A DNA stretch of 10,301 bases. Origin: Phoronis ovalis. Lineage: Eukaryota > Phoronida > Phoronidae. The notes beneath the pieces are model-generated. The model saw nothing but the letters and a program-made list of their open reading frames with translations, was not told the origin of the DNA and made no database searches. A program made the position numbers and the translations under genes. The DNA lies in assembly GCA_028565635.1 (NCBI GenBank), contig JAOXYB010065345.1, positions 1 through 10,301 on the forward strand, written 5' to 3'. Shown here piece after piece: positions 1 through 8,389 of the stretch (positions within the stretch are counted from its first letter, which is position 1; each line of letters starts with the position of its first letter).

Positions 1-8
1 AGCTTGTG

Positions 9-265
9 GTAGCAAACCCAATCCAAATTTTTTGAAATTTTAGGGTAGCAATCCAAATTTTGTGAAATATATGGGTAGCAATCCAAATTTTAAACTATTT
101 GAGTATAGCAATCCATTTTTACAGAAACTGACTGATACAAACCAAATTCTAAAATTTATTTATGGATACAAACCTACAATTAATCCAAATTATTTGCTGT
201 AAGCCGTGAGTAGCAATCCAAATTTTTGAATAGCTTTAAGGTAGCAATAAAAAAAATACAGTAAG
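9..265 (-). repeat. Degenerate ~30-bp tandem repeat array (GGGTAGCAATCCAAATTTT units)
   Basis: About nine imperfect units start near 8, 43, 73, 103, 133, 164, 208, 239 and 268. Each begins with a form of GGGTAGCAATCC or GGATACAAACC and continues into an A/T-rich tail. The AATCCA core recurs at 20, 50, 80 and 110, an exact 30-bp period, and the period then drifts to 29-31 bp with one unit of about 44 bp. The array runs directly into the conserved head at 266-349, so I read it as the body of the same dispersed element, oriented on the minus strand and cut off by the left edge of the window. The unit length is a multiple of three, but a stop interrupts the minus-strand reading, so it is not a coding array. 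Confidence 0.85.
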
Positions 266-349
266 AAGTATACAATCCAAATCCAAAATTTTCAACTGGG
301 CTGCACCCCCCCACCAAAAAATCACTTGAGTACCCCCCCCCCCCCCCGG
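266..349 (-). repeat. Left inverted repeat: head of dispersed element, with 15-C run
   Basis: This block runs from AAGTATACAATCC through GGCTGCAC and ACCAAAAAA to GAGTA, then a run of 15 C (333-347) and GG. It matches the reverse complement of 10225-10300. Outside the homopolymer, 63 of 67 positions agree by hand alignment, with three mismatches and one single-base gap. The C-run is 15 here and 8 in the other copy. Sequence inward of the GG shares nothing with the inward flank of the right copy, so the C-run marks a sharp element end. I infer a dispersed repeat family whose G-rich end faces into the window. Its class is not determined. Confidence 0.85.
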
Positions 350-1188
350 AGAATAGTCTGAATTCTTAATTAAAGAATAGGGTGTCTTTACAAAGGAACA
401 ATACATTTAATACAAACATCACATTCTCTAAACTTCAAGAAGATTGCTAATAAGAATGTATTATAGTCTGGAATTTTACACTAAAAGTAATCATTCAAAA
501 TATCTCCAATTAAGTGAATCATCGGCCAGCGGTAAGCTTTTATGGTTCGGTCATTAAGTGATCAGTTTATATGCGACATATTTGCTTATACACCGACGAG
601 GTATTCTGTCATATTTAAAGTCCGTAATCAAAATTTTTTTTAAATGAAAATAAAATTTAATTAAAATGCATTATTAGTGTAACAAGATGTGGCTGGTATA
701 AAGAGAACGTTATTGTGCAGTCATCCTTAATTTTGTCATTAAAAGTAATAAACATGATTATTATATTAGTTTCACTTAAAGACGGACATACTTGTTTGAC
801 CACTTAAACACTAATTTTGACAGCTAATAGACTATACATTAAAATAAAAGAAATTGAACATTACTAAGTTACATTGTTAAAACACGTGTATATTTGGCTA
901 AAATATAACTTCCATGGGCGAAACATATAATTAAAGTCTTAAATAAGCCCGGGTAAATAAGGTCTGTTACACAAAATTCTACTATAATCCACAATATCAT
1001 TAAAAAAAAAAATCGTTTGGTATGCTTCACTTCGTACATTTAAAACTTTAAACCAGGGATAGGAAAAGTATTAAAATATCTCGGATATTTTTTCATGAAA
1101 GTATATGTAGTGTGCTTTTTTATGACGGTTTTATGCCTATAATTCTTCATAAAATAAACCTTTATAAAAATTAATGTTTATTGCGGAA
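350..1188. other. AT-rich non-coding stretch, no gene seen
   Basis: There is no reading frame of note, no RNA gene and no clear repeat. Small items only: an imperfect palindrome around ATTCTTAATTAAAGAAT (362-378), short A and T runs, and a single CACGTG E-box core near 884 that may be chance. Confidence 0.6.
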
Positions 1189-1354
1189 ATCAAGTGGATA
1201 AACTTTTGATACCTACACACATGCTATATGTACATATAGTTCAAAGAGCACTTGCTAAATCGCCAATTTACCTTGACTTGATTTTCAGATCAAGTTATTA
1301 AATTTTTCATACCTACGCAATTACAAGTGCATGTATCTCAAAGGATACTTGTTA
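1189..1354. repeat. Diverged tandem duplication, two ~70-bp copies 100 bp apart
   Basis: Copy A (1189-1257) and copy B (1289-1354) share an ordered set of blocks: ATCAAGT, TAAA followed by TTTT, ATACCTAC, a G/T/A-rich middle containing GTA and ATAT-like steps, then TCAAAG, ACTTG and TA. The first block starts at 1189 and 1289, exactly 100 bp apart. The TCAAAG block lies at 1241 and 1338, so the offset shrinks to 97 through a small deletion in copy B. The common order and spacing indicate an old direct duplication rather than chance AT similarity. No coding potential is visible. Confidence 0.7.
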
Positions 1355-1873
1355 CATAACCTGACTGAACTGGATGCCATTGCCTCGATTTAATAGATTA
1401 TGTAAAATATTTATCACTTATTTTTATTGGATTAATGGATACGACGTTTTTCGGACTTAATCTGGTAATTGATGAAGGCTGACAAAAAAAAGTAGTATCT
1501 TTTGTAATCAAATACATTTTTTAATCTCTTTTTTTTTGTGTTATATATAGTGAAGTGACCATGGTTATAAAACGTTCAGAGTACAGCGATAACAGTCCAA
1601 ACAGATAATAACACTCCGAAAATGTACTTCGCACAATGTTTTCAAATCAATAATTGGAATTCATTATAAGTTATAATTTTTCACCCTGGGGAAGTACAAC
1701 AAAAGAGATTGGGATTTTTCCCCGTATATTTGGGATACATGCTGCTATGTAGTTGTTTCACAAAACCTAATCGGATTTTATACATAATTAATGTCAACAA
1801 TTGGCCAAAGCCACACCACGGACGGAAGTTTTTTTTACCTGAATAGCCAGCAGTGCACTATGTAGCAAACACA
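1355..1873. other. AT-rich non-coding stretch, nothing recognised
   Basis: I see only short homopolymers (A-runs near 1484, T-runs near 1529 and 1830) and no open frame, RNA gene or repeat with support. A slightly GC-richer patch with CACCCTGGGG near 1682 shows no recognisable structure. Confidence 0.55.
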
Positions 1874-1955
1874 GCTGCAATAAAATTGCAAACATGTCAT
1901 AATCATTAGATTTTGACACATAATGACATGGAACTGCTTTATTATATTTTGCAGC
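1874..1955. repeat. Small imperfect inverted repeat (GCTGCAA ... TTGCAGC)
   Basis: The outer arms GCTGCAA (1874-1880) and TTGCAGC (1949-1955) are exact reverse complements. So are the inner arms CATGTCAT (1893-1900) and ATGACATG (1923-1930). The segments between inner and outer arms differ in length (12 versus 18 bp) but are both A/T-rich with a shared GCA step. The spacer is 1901-1922. Nested paired arms in the same order suggest a decayed palindromic element or foldback, but two short arm pairs in AT-rich DNA are modest evidence. Confidence 0.45.
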
Positions 1956-2639
1956 GGATTTCCATGTCAGTTAGTGTCAGATTGTGTAGTTACTACATTT
2001 TGCAACTTCATTGCATTTTTTTATATAATTACGTTACTGCTATATGCACTTTTGTAATAAAATGTACTAAACACGTCTTGCAAATAAGACTAAATGGCTG
2101 AAGTACATTTTTATTCTTACTTCCTAAAACACTTCACAAATCAATGAAGGCACTTTTTATGCAGCGTATTTATCTTTTTTTTCGCATTTTATTAACACAA
2201 ACGCTGCCCGAAATTGTCAATATCTATTCATAATCTGATTACGGTAACAGTTCAAATTTATTAGAAAGCAAAATTCTCTACATAAGTCTTTATTGTCCTA
2301 ATTACAAGGATGTATATAATGTATCTAATCTCCAAAAACATTCTTTTTGACGGGTAATAATTTAAGAGCTCCTATGGGAATTATACTTGCACTTTAATAC
2401 GTTTACGACAACACTTCATCATTATCTTGTCTTCAATAGCCTTTTAATTATCGTGATATGTACGCTGAAATATGCTACTGTAACGGCCAAGGTTCCATCG
2501 TGATAATTATCTCCAAGTTATACTTGAGTCACGTCACCAGGTGCAATAATTAAATCTGGAGAAACTAGCTTTAGTTTTGTAAAGTCAAATCTCGTCGAAA
2601 TATTATTTGACTATAGATAGCCTTTTAACAAAGGAAAGG
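1956..2639. other. AT-rich non-coding stretch, no gene seen
   Basis: The plus-strand frame that stays open to 2101 has biased low-complexity composition (Tyr, Ile, Leu, Cys) and overlaps the inverted repeat at 1874-1955, so I do not call it a gene. The remainder to 2639 shows no recognisable feature. Confidence 0.55.
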
Positions 2640-3030
2640 GTTGCTGCTATTGACTTCTGCAACTTTTGCATGACTTCTTAAATGTCATTTTTGAACTTTC
2701 CATTAAATTAGTTTTGCGACATTTTTACCTCAGAGTTGCTCCTTTGACCTTTTGATGATTTCTAAATGCAAATTTAACGCCATTTTAAAATTGTGACCGC
2801 TAGATGGCATTTTGACCTCAGTGTCAACTCACCGGCGACCCCAGGACTGTCATAAGTGAAATTGCAAGCGTGTAGGACTAACCTGACTGAATTACCAAAA
2901 GTTTTATGGTTACTGTGTCTAAATACGGTATTCTCAAGGTCATCAAAATAACCTCTTCGTAACAACGTTTGACAAGTTTAGAAATTAGACCTTTGACCTC
3001 TAAATGAGATTTTGATCATGTCACACTTCA
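2640..3030. repeat. Degenerate TTTGACCTC-rich dispersed repeat segment
   Basis: Variants of TGACCTCnAAATGnnATTTTGA recur. They include TGACTTCTTAAATGTCATTTT (2671-2691), TTTTACCTCAG near 2724, CCTTTGACCTTTTGATGATT (2741-2760), TTTTGACCTCA (2810-2820) and CCTTTGACCTCTAAATGAGA (2990-3009). The segment is less AT-rich than its surroundings. Similar TTTGACCTC-rich degenerate repeats are, from my general knowledge, common in marine invertebrate genomes. Boundaries are approximate. The minus-strand frame across 2774-2965 lacks an ATG start and lies inside this repeat, so it is not called as a gene. Confidence 0.5.
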
Positions 3031-4260
3031 ATTCAAGTACCATACCCCTGTAACCGAAAATTGGAAGAAAGAATAAAGAAAACGTTTCAAAACGAGTACG
3101 TTACCTGCAATATAACAGTAACCGTAATTATTTTTGTTCAAGACAAATAATCTACATTGGGACATCAGTTTTCATCTTTGGAATACGAGCACATAGCTAA
3201 GTTTCATGTTAACTAATGTTAAATAATGACGGTGCTTAATTATTAATGCGTGTCATCAAAATATTTGATTTAGTATAAACTTATACAGTCTTACATCGGG
3301 TGATTCAGATCAAAACAAATCCTGACAACTAATTCTTGAAAACAGCCTCTTGGTTCTACATATAATCCTCTGATGCAGAATTTAATGACCTTTCCCAGAA
3401 TTTTTTGTCTTTGCGTATGACCAATATTATTAATAAATAAATATGATATCCAGCCTATTATTTTCCGGGAACAATTCAGACTATACTTATCAAAACGAAC
3501 TCATTTCACAGATTTTTTTCTTGAGTGCATTATGAAGTTTCCTAATACCAAACTAATTGTTTTGACACTTTCGACAGATTTCGAGAATCATTTTTCTGAT
3601 ATTTGATCTGTAATATTTGATTCCACAGAGTCTCTATTCATATCATAGGATAATTTTTGTTAAATCATATTTTGATTTCATATATAGTTATTTTCACGCA
3701 AATAGCCATATTTCATCTGATAAGAGCTAAAATGAAGCAAAAATAAATGTACTATGCAGTATATCGGTTTTTAATATAGACTAGCGCTTGAAACAGAGTA
3801 AATTTGCTTAAGTCTTTGTGGATATAAAAAACATTATATTTTTTTACATCAAAAGTTTTAATTAATAAGATATGATTCTATCAGATGATCCTACTAATTA
3901 TAATATTATGTTTCTTTTAGTGATTTACTGTGGATACCCGTTGTTTTAAAAGCAAATCAAAGTAATCAAAAAAATATAAAATATTAAGTCTTGAGACAGA
4001 TTTCATACTCTTCAACAGTAAAATAATGTTTTTAATTTGTTTGATTTATGTACATTGGGTACAGGAGGGAGGGCTTATTGTATCAACATAAAATCAATAT
4101 TTCGATTTGAACTCGTTTTCCGAATTTTGTATTTACAAATAACGGTACTTGTGCATGCATTTTTGCACCAGTTTCACAAGTTTCAAATATTTCACAAACA
4201 CTGTGTAACTATGTATTCGGCAGAATATTGAAAACTCAAAGTTTATAACTTCTGAGTGAT
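3031..4260. other. AT-rich non-coding stretch, no gene seen
   Basis: No reading frame here looks protein-like. The plus frame at 4037-4231 is a chance AT-rich frame with no recognisable motif. No tRNA-like, snRNA-like or repeat structure was found by eye. Confidence 0.55.
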
Positions 4261-4640
4261 GGAGAGCATTGTGATCTATTTGTGGCTGCAGGAGTATGAG
4301 GGGTATTGGAATCTAGGGGGGAGAAAAAGGCTGGGGGAACATGTGCGAACAAAAAATAGTGTGAAAAAGGAGCATTTTTTATCAACCAGGAGCGTAGGCA
4401 GCGTGAATAAATCCATCCGTTAGTGTTCCGTACCTTTTGTTGAGAAGGTACGGAACACTAACGGACGAATTTATACAGACTGGCGCGTAACGTGAGTTCC
4501 GCAATAAGGGTATATGGTTTTCACTCCACCAGACAATGACATTGATGCGTAAAAATGGTGTTTTTGCTGTTTGAAGGCTACCAAAGGGCACTTTTTAAAC
4601 CTGCATTTCTACCAAAGGGGGGTGCTTTTAGCAGACTTAT
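4261..4640. repeat. Decayed dispersed repeat with ~31-bp sub-repeats and embedded hairpin
   Basis: This island is markedly richer in G and C than its surroundings. CTACCAAAGGG occurs at 4578-4588 and again at 4609-4619, 31 bp apart, each followed by a GCACTTTTT or GTGCTTTT block. A related block, AAAAAGGAGCATTTTTTATC, lies at 4364-4383, next to CCAGGAGCGTAGGCAG (4387-4402). G-runs occur near 4313-4320 and 4333-4337. The build (short degenerate units plus G-rich steps) resembles the family at the window ends, but the sequence is different. I infer an old dispersed repeat, later interrupted by or containing the palindrome at 4407-4474. Edges are approximate. Confidence 0.55.
4407..4474. repeat. 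Strong hairpin: 30-bp inverted repeat with 8-nt loop
   Basis: The left arm 4407-4436 and right arm 4445-4474 are reverse complements at 28 of 30 positions, around the loop TTGTTGAG (4437-4444). The inner 21 bp, from AAGGTACGGAACACTAACGG outward, is perfect, and the two mismatches (A/C and C/A) lie close together near the outer end. Beyond the stem the flanks pair only sporadically. It could be a very small foldback transposon remnant, a recent palindromic duplication or a small-RNA hairpin. No target-site duplication is obvious. The minus-strand frame crossing it (4591-4382) is open but looks like a by-product of the repeat. Confidence 0.85.
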
Positions 4641-4861
4641 ATATGCGTCTTTAAACCCTATTTTCCCACCGTTAACACAAGTGACCTCCGAGTAATCTCG
4701 AGACAAACCACACAGCATATAATACTAACTGTGCAGAAAGGCTGCCCTTTTTTGCAAACGATCAAGTGAATAAGCCGGGGAATAAGCTCTGCAAGCAGCC
4801 CTCGGGATACCGCAGTACTTATTTGTCCCGGGCTATTTGCCATGTGTATAGACTGTGGAGG
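4641..4861. other. Short non-coding spacer
   Basis: Unique-looking sequence between the decayed repeat and the octamer satellite. The overlapping frames on both strands lack ATG starts or recognisable protein features. Confidence 0.4.
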
Positions 4862-4981
4862 TCATCAGGCAGGCCCAGCAGGCAGGCCGGCAGGAAGGCA
4901 GGAAGGCAGGAAGGCAGGAAGGCAGGAAGGCAGGAAGGCAGGAAGGCAGGAAGGCAGGAAGGCAGGAAGGCAGGCAGGCAG
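4862..4981. repeat. GGCAGGAA octamer microsatellite/minisatellite
   Basis: Ten perfect GGCAGGAA units occupy 4889-4968. They are flanked on the left by imperfect GGCA/GGCC steps (4868-4888) and on the right by GGCAGGCAGGCAG (4969-4981). The octamer is GGCA plus GGAA, so the array probably grew from a (GGCA)n tract after one mutated unit was amplified. It is purine-rich on the plus strand apart from the C. It yields an apparent Arg/Lys/Ala/Gly/Gln protein with a period of eight residues, but that frame has no ATG and is an artefact of the satellite. Confidence 0.95.
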
Positions 4982-5920
4982 CTCAGTAACCAATCAAAGT
5001 TTATAGCTAGCTTATGCGGGAAAAGTTCAGGCAGAATATCATGACAAGAAAATAAATACTTTGATGTTCATAAAATAATCAAATTTCTTTTTTGTGCCGG
5101 CCCTATCTGTACAATCTATAATTGTGTATATATAAAGTAATTCAATATTAGATTGTATTATGCACAACTCTAAGAGAATTTGCTACATTTCTTTAAACGT
5201 ACCCAATAAACACAGCAACCAAGGAATCTTTAATATCTAAGATTAAAATTTACAAATTAAGCAGTCCTGTTATGAATCAAAGTTAAAGCGTACTTCCTAT
5301 AACAGATGGTAAATTCGCGTGCACCAGTATTGGTTGATCACTTATTTTAATTAAACCGTTCAAACACAATAATTAAATGAAATTAATTAATTCTTTATAT
5401 TCCTAGACTAATTTCTCTATTACTTCTTTTTTACACTATTTGAAAATGGATTCCCTAACAAGAGTAAAAATGACAGTGGCAGTGTACATTTTTATTGGAA
5501 TTACACTTTCGAGTACACAGTGAGGTACTCCTATACAAAACTGAAACAAAAAATGATTCTTTTTAATGACAACTATATATTGTTGTCACTTCTAAATTAT
5601 ATCCTGCCTTATTACTATTATTATATCACAACAAGCCTCATTCTCAGTTTTAAAGATAAAATAATAACTCTCGGCTGTTGACATTCATCATGATCCGATT
5701 AATTGGTGCTCTGATAGATACTACGTAATGCTTCTTAACAGCTTAATTAGCAAGGCAGCCAAACCTTTTTGCCTTTGAAGATTCTACTGATCAGAATTAG
5801 AAATAACAGCCATGTCATTATTTGCCTATCAGACTGACATTATACGGTTTATAAACAACCTTTGCAAGCTGGTGTGTTTGTAAATACTCCTTTTATAAGC
5901 CCTTGTTTGAATATCCAACC
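4982..5920. other. AT-rich non-coding stretch, nothing recognised
   Basis: There is no reading frame, RNA gene or clear repeat. Scattered TTAATTAA-like and AATTAATTAATT steps (around 5330-5400) match base composition. Confidence 0.55.
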
Positions 5921-5960
5921 ATCTATAATCATTACTGATTATCTATAATCATTACTGATT
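5921..5960. repeat. Exact 20-bp tandem duplication
   Basis: ATCTATAATCATTACTGATT occurs twice back to back (5921-5940 and 5941-5960) without a mismatch. The following sequence ACCCCACTGATTA keeps the ACTGATTA end of the unit as a partial third match. The lack of divergence points to a recent slippage or duplication event. No function is evident. Confidence 0.95.
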
Positions 5961-7510
5961 ACCCCACTGATTAGCAATCGAGGTGCACAAGATTGCTCAT
6001 TTTTATTTGGTACAAGTTTCCCAGTCCACAATAATAATGTCAATTGCAAAGTACTGAATAATGTTAATTAGTATTTGTTAATTTAAAAAAATGTTTGTGA
6101 CTAAATGGTGCCATTAAGCAAAAAGAATTTTGTACATAAAATAACGTTACATATAGTCTGGAGCGGTTCATTATTATATTAAACCAATAATCTTTCATAC
6201 TAAAAAATGAACCGATATCATACTCCCAGCAGTACCTGTTACAAAACTTGTGAGGTGGAAGATCCAAGAGGAAAAAACCTAACCACTGGCCAACCGAAAA
6301 ATGCAAAACATTATCAGTATCCCGATTAGTAAAACACTGGACATCCCTTGTGATATGCAAAAAAACACATTTTTATGAATTCAAAATACACATGGGAAAA
6401 TGTGGGAAACGTTAAAGCATGCTAAACAATAATTTAACTTAAAACACAACCCTTAATTGGTGATTAGGTGTTAAACATGCAAAACTGTGCTAATCACAAA
6501 TACACTCCATTGTCATTTTGTATAGCAGTGGACAAGTGGATCATACTATATATCAAACTTAGCGTAAATTATTCAACGTCCAACAAGTACTTATGTACTA
6601 CTAAGTGATACTTGAATGACGCTTGGAAACGAATGACATATAATATATATATATATCCATATGACTGCTCTTTTGTGCACTGTGGAAGAGTTATATAGAA
6701 GAATTGTGCATTTATGCACTCGAGTCGATTTTGATATACATTTTGTGTTTATTGTGGCGAATTTGCAAATAAATAAATTTTTACCTTTGATGAATCATTC
6801 TTTAATTTCACGAAAAACGAATCAGTGTTCAATTGACTCAATTTAACTTATTTATGGTCACAATAGGTAATAACAAACCTTTGCATCTTGAAACCACCAA
6901 TTAATTTATTTAAAATACATTTATGGTGATTTTATTATGGTCACATGAATTAGTGTACGTTGCAAAATAGCCGGCAGCTACACGAAGATGTTTGAAGAAT
7001 GACTAGACAAGGTTGTGTTTCCTCATATTTTTACAAACTCTTTGCTTATAAAGTAATTCAATTACTAGTAAGTGCTTTTTGTCCTGCAATGTTCCACCAT
7101 ACAACACGGTTTGTCTTAATGTTTTCTTATGTTCAGCTAACGATTTTTTCATTTCATTATATTAATCATTAATACATAAGAAATAAATTACGTAATGTCC
7201 TTTGATAAACCTTTTGCGCCCCTCTGGTATATAGAGCAAAGTCACCCTTCTTGAACAATTCCTTCGTTAGAACTCGTTAACGCGATCTTCGTTATATAAC
7301 CAGTTTAATTCGTTAACAACAGTTTTTAACACTGAAAATATATGACAGGAAAATGTTGTCACGGCATGCTCACTTATAAATTCGTAGTAATAATATAATT
7401 TTCCGCATCATGATTTTATGATCAATGTACTGCTAGTATAGTCTTGATATAATTAATCATTCTTTATTTGATCTGTTTCCGGCCATTACGAATGTTATAG
7501 AAAATCATAA
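5961..7510. other. AT-rich non-coding stretch with a short AT run
   Basis: A (AT)7 run lies at 6643-6656. TTATGGTCACA occurs near 6851 and 6937, a minor 11-bp direct repeat. The minus-strand frame at 6360-6064 is open for 98 codons, but it begins at TTG, matches no family I can name with confidence and is AT-composition driven. The plus frame at 6661-6846 starts at ATG but shows no motif. I see no supported gene. Confidence 0.5.
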
Positions 7511-7597
7511 CGATACATTCGAAATCAAATCATAATTTTACAGTTTACATGTATAACATTAGTGAAAGATAGAATTTTTTTTAATCATTATCATAAG

Positions 7598-7819
7598 ATG
7601 CCTCTTAATTCTAACGGTTCAGTTGCTCAACCGAAATTCCCATGCAGTCTCAGCCTGTACCCTGGTAGGGTCAGCTTCATTGCTATGCCCCTACCATCCT
7701 TAAGACAACTCTGCATATATATTCGTAATAAAATTTTTTTTTATTATTTTTATCCAGGCACTCCTGATGATCGTCCTGATCTCGATGCAATAAATCATAT
7801 GGACTTGGGGTTAAAGTGA
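7598..7819 (+). CDS. Candidate small two-exon gene or terminal exon pair, unknown product
   Basis: I do not recognise this product. An ATG at 7598 (A at -3) opens a frame that reaches a good-looking donor, CCTG|GTAGGG (intron from 7665). An acceptor follows a long T-rich tract ending TTTTTATCCAG (7757). The donor breaks a codon after its first base and the acceptor supplies GC, so joining gives a Gly codon and keeps frame. The second exon (7758-7819) encodes an acidic, polar tail, TPDDRPDLDAINHMDLGLK, before TGA. The spliced product would be 42 residues. The 93-bp intron has no in-frame stop, so a retained form would be 73 residues. The reading frame is open upstream to 7511, so 7598 may instead be inside an exon of a larger gene; TCATAAG|ATG is a possible acceptor. 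AATAAA lies about 50 bp after the stop. Phase agreement and local composition support it, but it could be chance. Confidence 0.25.
   Translation: MPLNSNGSVAQPKFPCSLSLYPGRVSFIAMPLPSLRQLCIYIRNKIFFYYFYPGTPDDRPDLDAINHMDLGLK
7665..7757 (+). other. Candidate 93-bp phase-1 intron
   Basis: It begins GTAGGG and ends in a T-rich tract followed by CCAG. The length suits a short invertebrate intron. The 5' part contains inverted TGGTAGGG/CCCCTACCA arms: 7663-7670 lies partly in the upstream exon, and its partner is near 7687-7695. These could form a small hairpin over the donor. It is supported only by splice consensus and phase agreement. Confidence 0.25.
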
Positions 7820-7868
7820 ATCTTGAAGACAATTAATATCTAGGTAAATCTTTTTATTAAGAAACCGA

Positions 7869-7874
7869 AATAAA
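7869..7874 (+). terminator. Candidate polyadenylation signal AATAAA
   Basis: A canonical AATAAA lies about 50 bp after the stop of the 7598-7819 candidate, and a GT/T-rich stretch (GTGTCCGTTTTT) follows about 25 bp later, as expected for a cleavage region. AATAAA is common in AT-rich DNA and also occurs inside the candidate second exon (near 7789), so the value of this site depends on the gene being real. Confidence 0.25.
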
Positions 7875-8389
7875 TCATTCTGTGCCAGAAAGATTCGTGT
7901 CCGTTTTTAATCTCACGTAAGCTCCCGCATGGAACACAATCGATTTTTACTAACTCTTTTTCACTGAACACTTAATTAGTGATAAATAAAAATAGCATGG
8001 TTTATAGTGTTCTCTGGTTATTAAAAAGCAATTTTAGAACGCATTAAATGTCCTGATATGTGGTATACGATATAGATGACCTAAGATCAAAGATAATTAT
8101 AGAAAATAACATGGTTACCCCTACGTAAAATAGTCAAATTTTTACGCCTTGTTATATACCAACCCTGGAGACATCTCCATACTTTACATTGGTCTTTTCT
8201 TTCTCCAACAGTTTAGTAATTACCATTAATCAAGTCTATATACTAATTAAGCGCTCTTCAGTGGTGGTTTTCTTGCACGAAAAGAATGCTTTGTTTTTTA
8301 ATAATAGTTTAGTGTAGTTGCCGATAAAAGAATGTACTTTATATGTAGTCTAAATTAAACAAAAACTCTAGCTCTTGTATGTTGTTGAC
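7875..8389. other. AT-rich non-coding stretch, nothing recognised
   Basis: I see no supported gene, RNA or repeat. TTAATTAG and similar homeodomain-core steps are present at the density expected from composition. Confidence 0.5.

Noticed and set aside
1913-2101. 62-codon plus-strand frame
   Set aside because: It begins within the inverted repeat and has low-complexity Tyr/Leu/Ile/Cys composition typical of AT-rich chance frames.
2774-2965. 63-codon minus-strand frame
   Set aside because: It begins at TTG and sits within the TTTGACCTC-rich degenerate repeat, with no splice sites or recognisable domain.
4037-4231. 64-codon plus-strand frame
   Set aside because: Hydrophobic, AT-driven composition, with no motif, splice site or conserved feature.
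4382-4591. 69-codon minus-strand frame across the hairpin
   Set aside because: It runs through both hairpin arms and decayed repeat units, so its openness is explained by the repeat and not by selection for protein.
4766-5044. 92-residue plus-strand frame rich in Arg, Lys, Gly and Gln
   Set aside because: It is the translation of the GGCAGGAA satellite and begins at GTG rather than ATG. There is no protein signal outside the repeat.
6064-6360. 98-codon open frame on the minus strand with aromatic-rich sequence, considered as a decayed transposase fragment
   Set aside because: It starts at TTG, the faint resemblance to transposase-like DYW steps is not supported by any complete motif, and no terminal repeats flank it.
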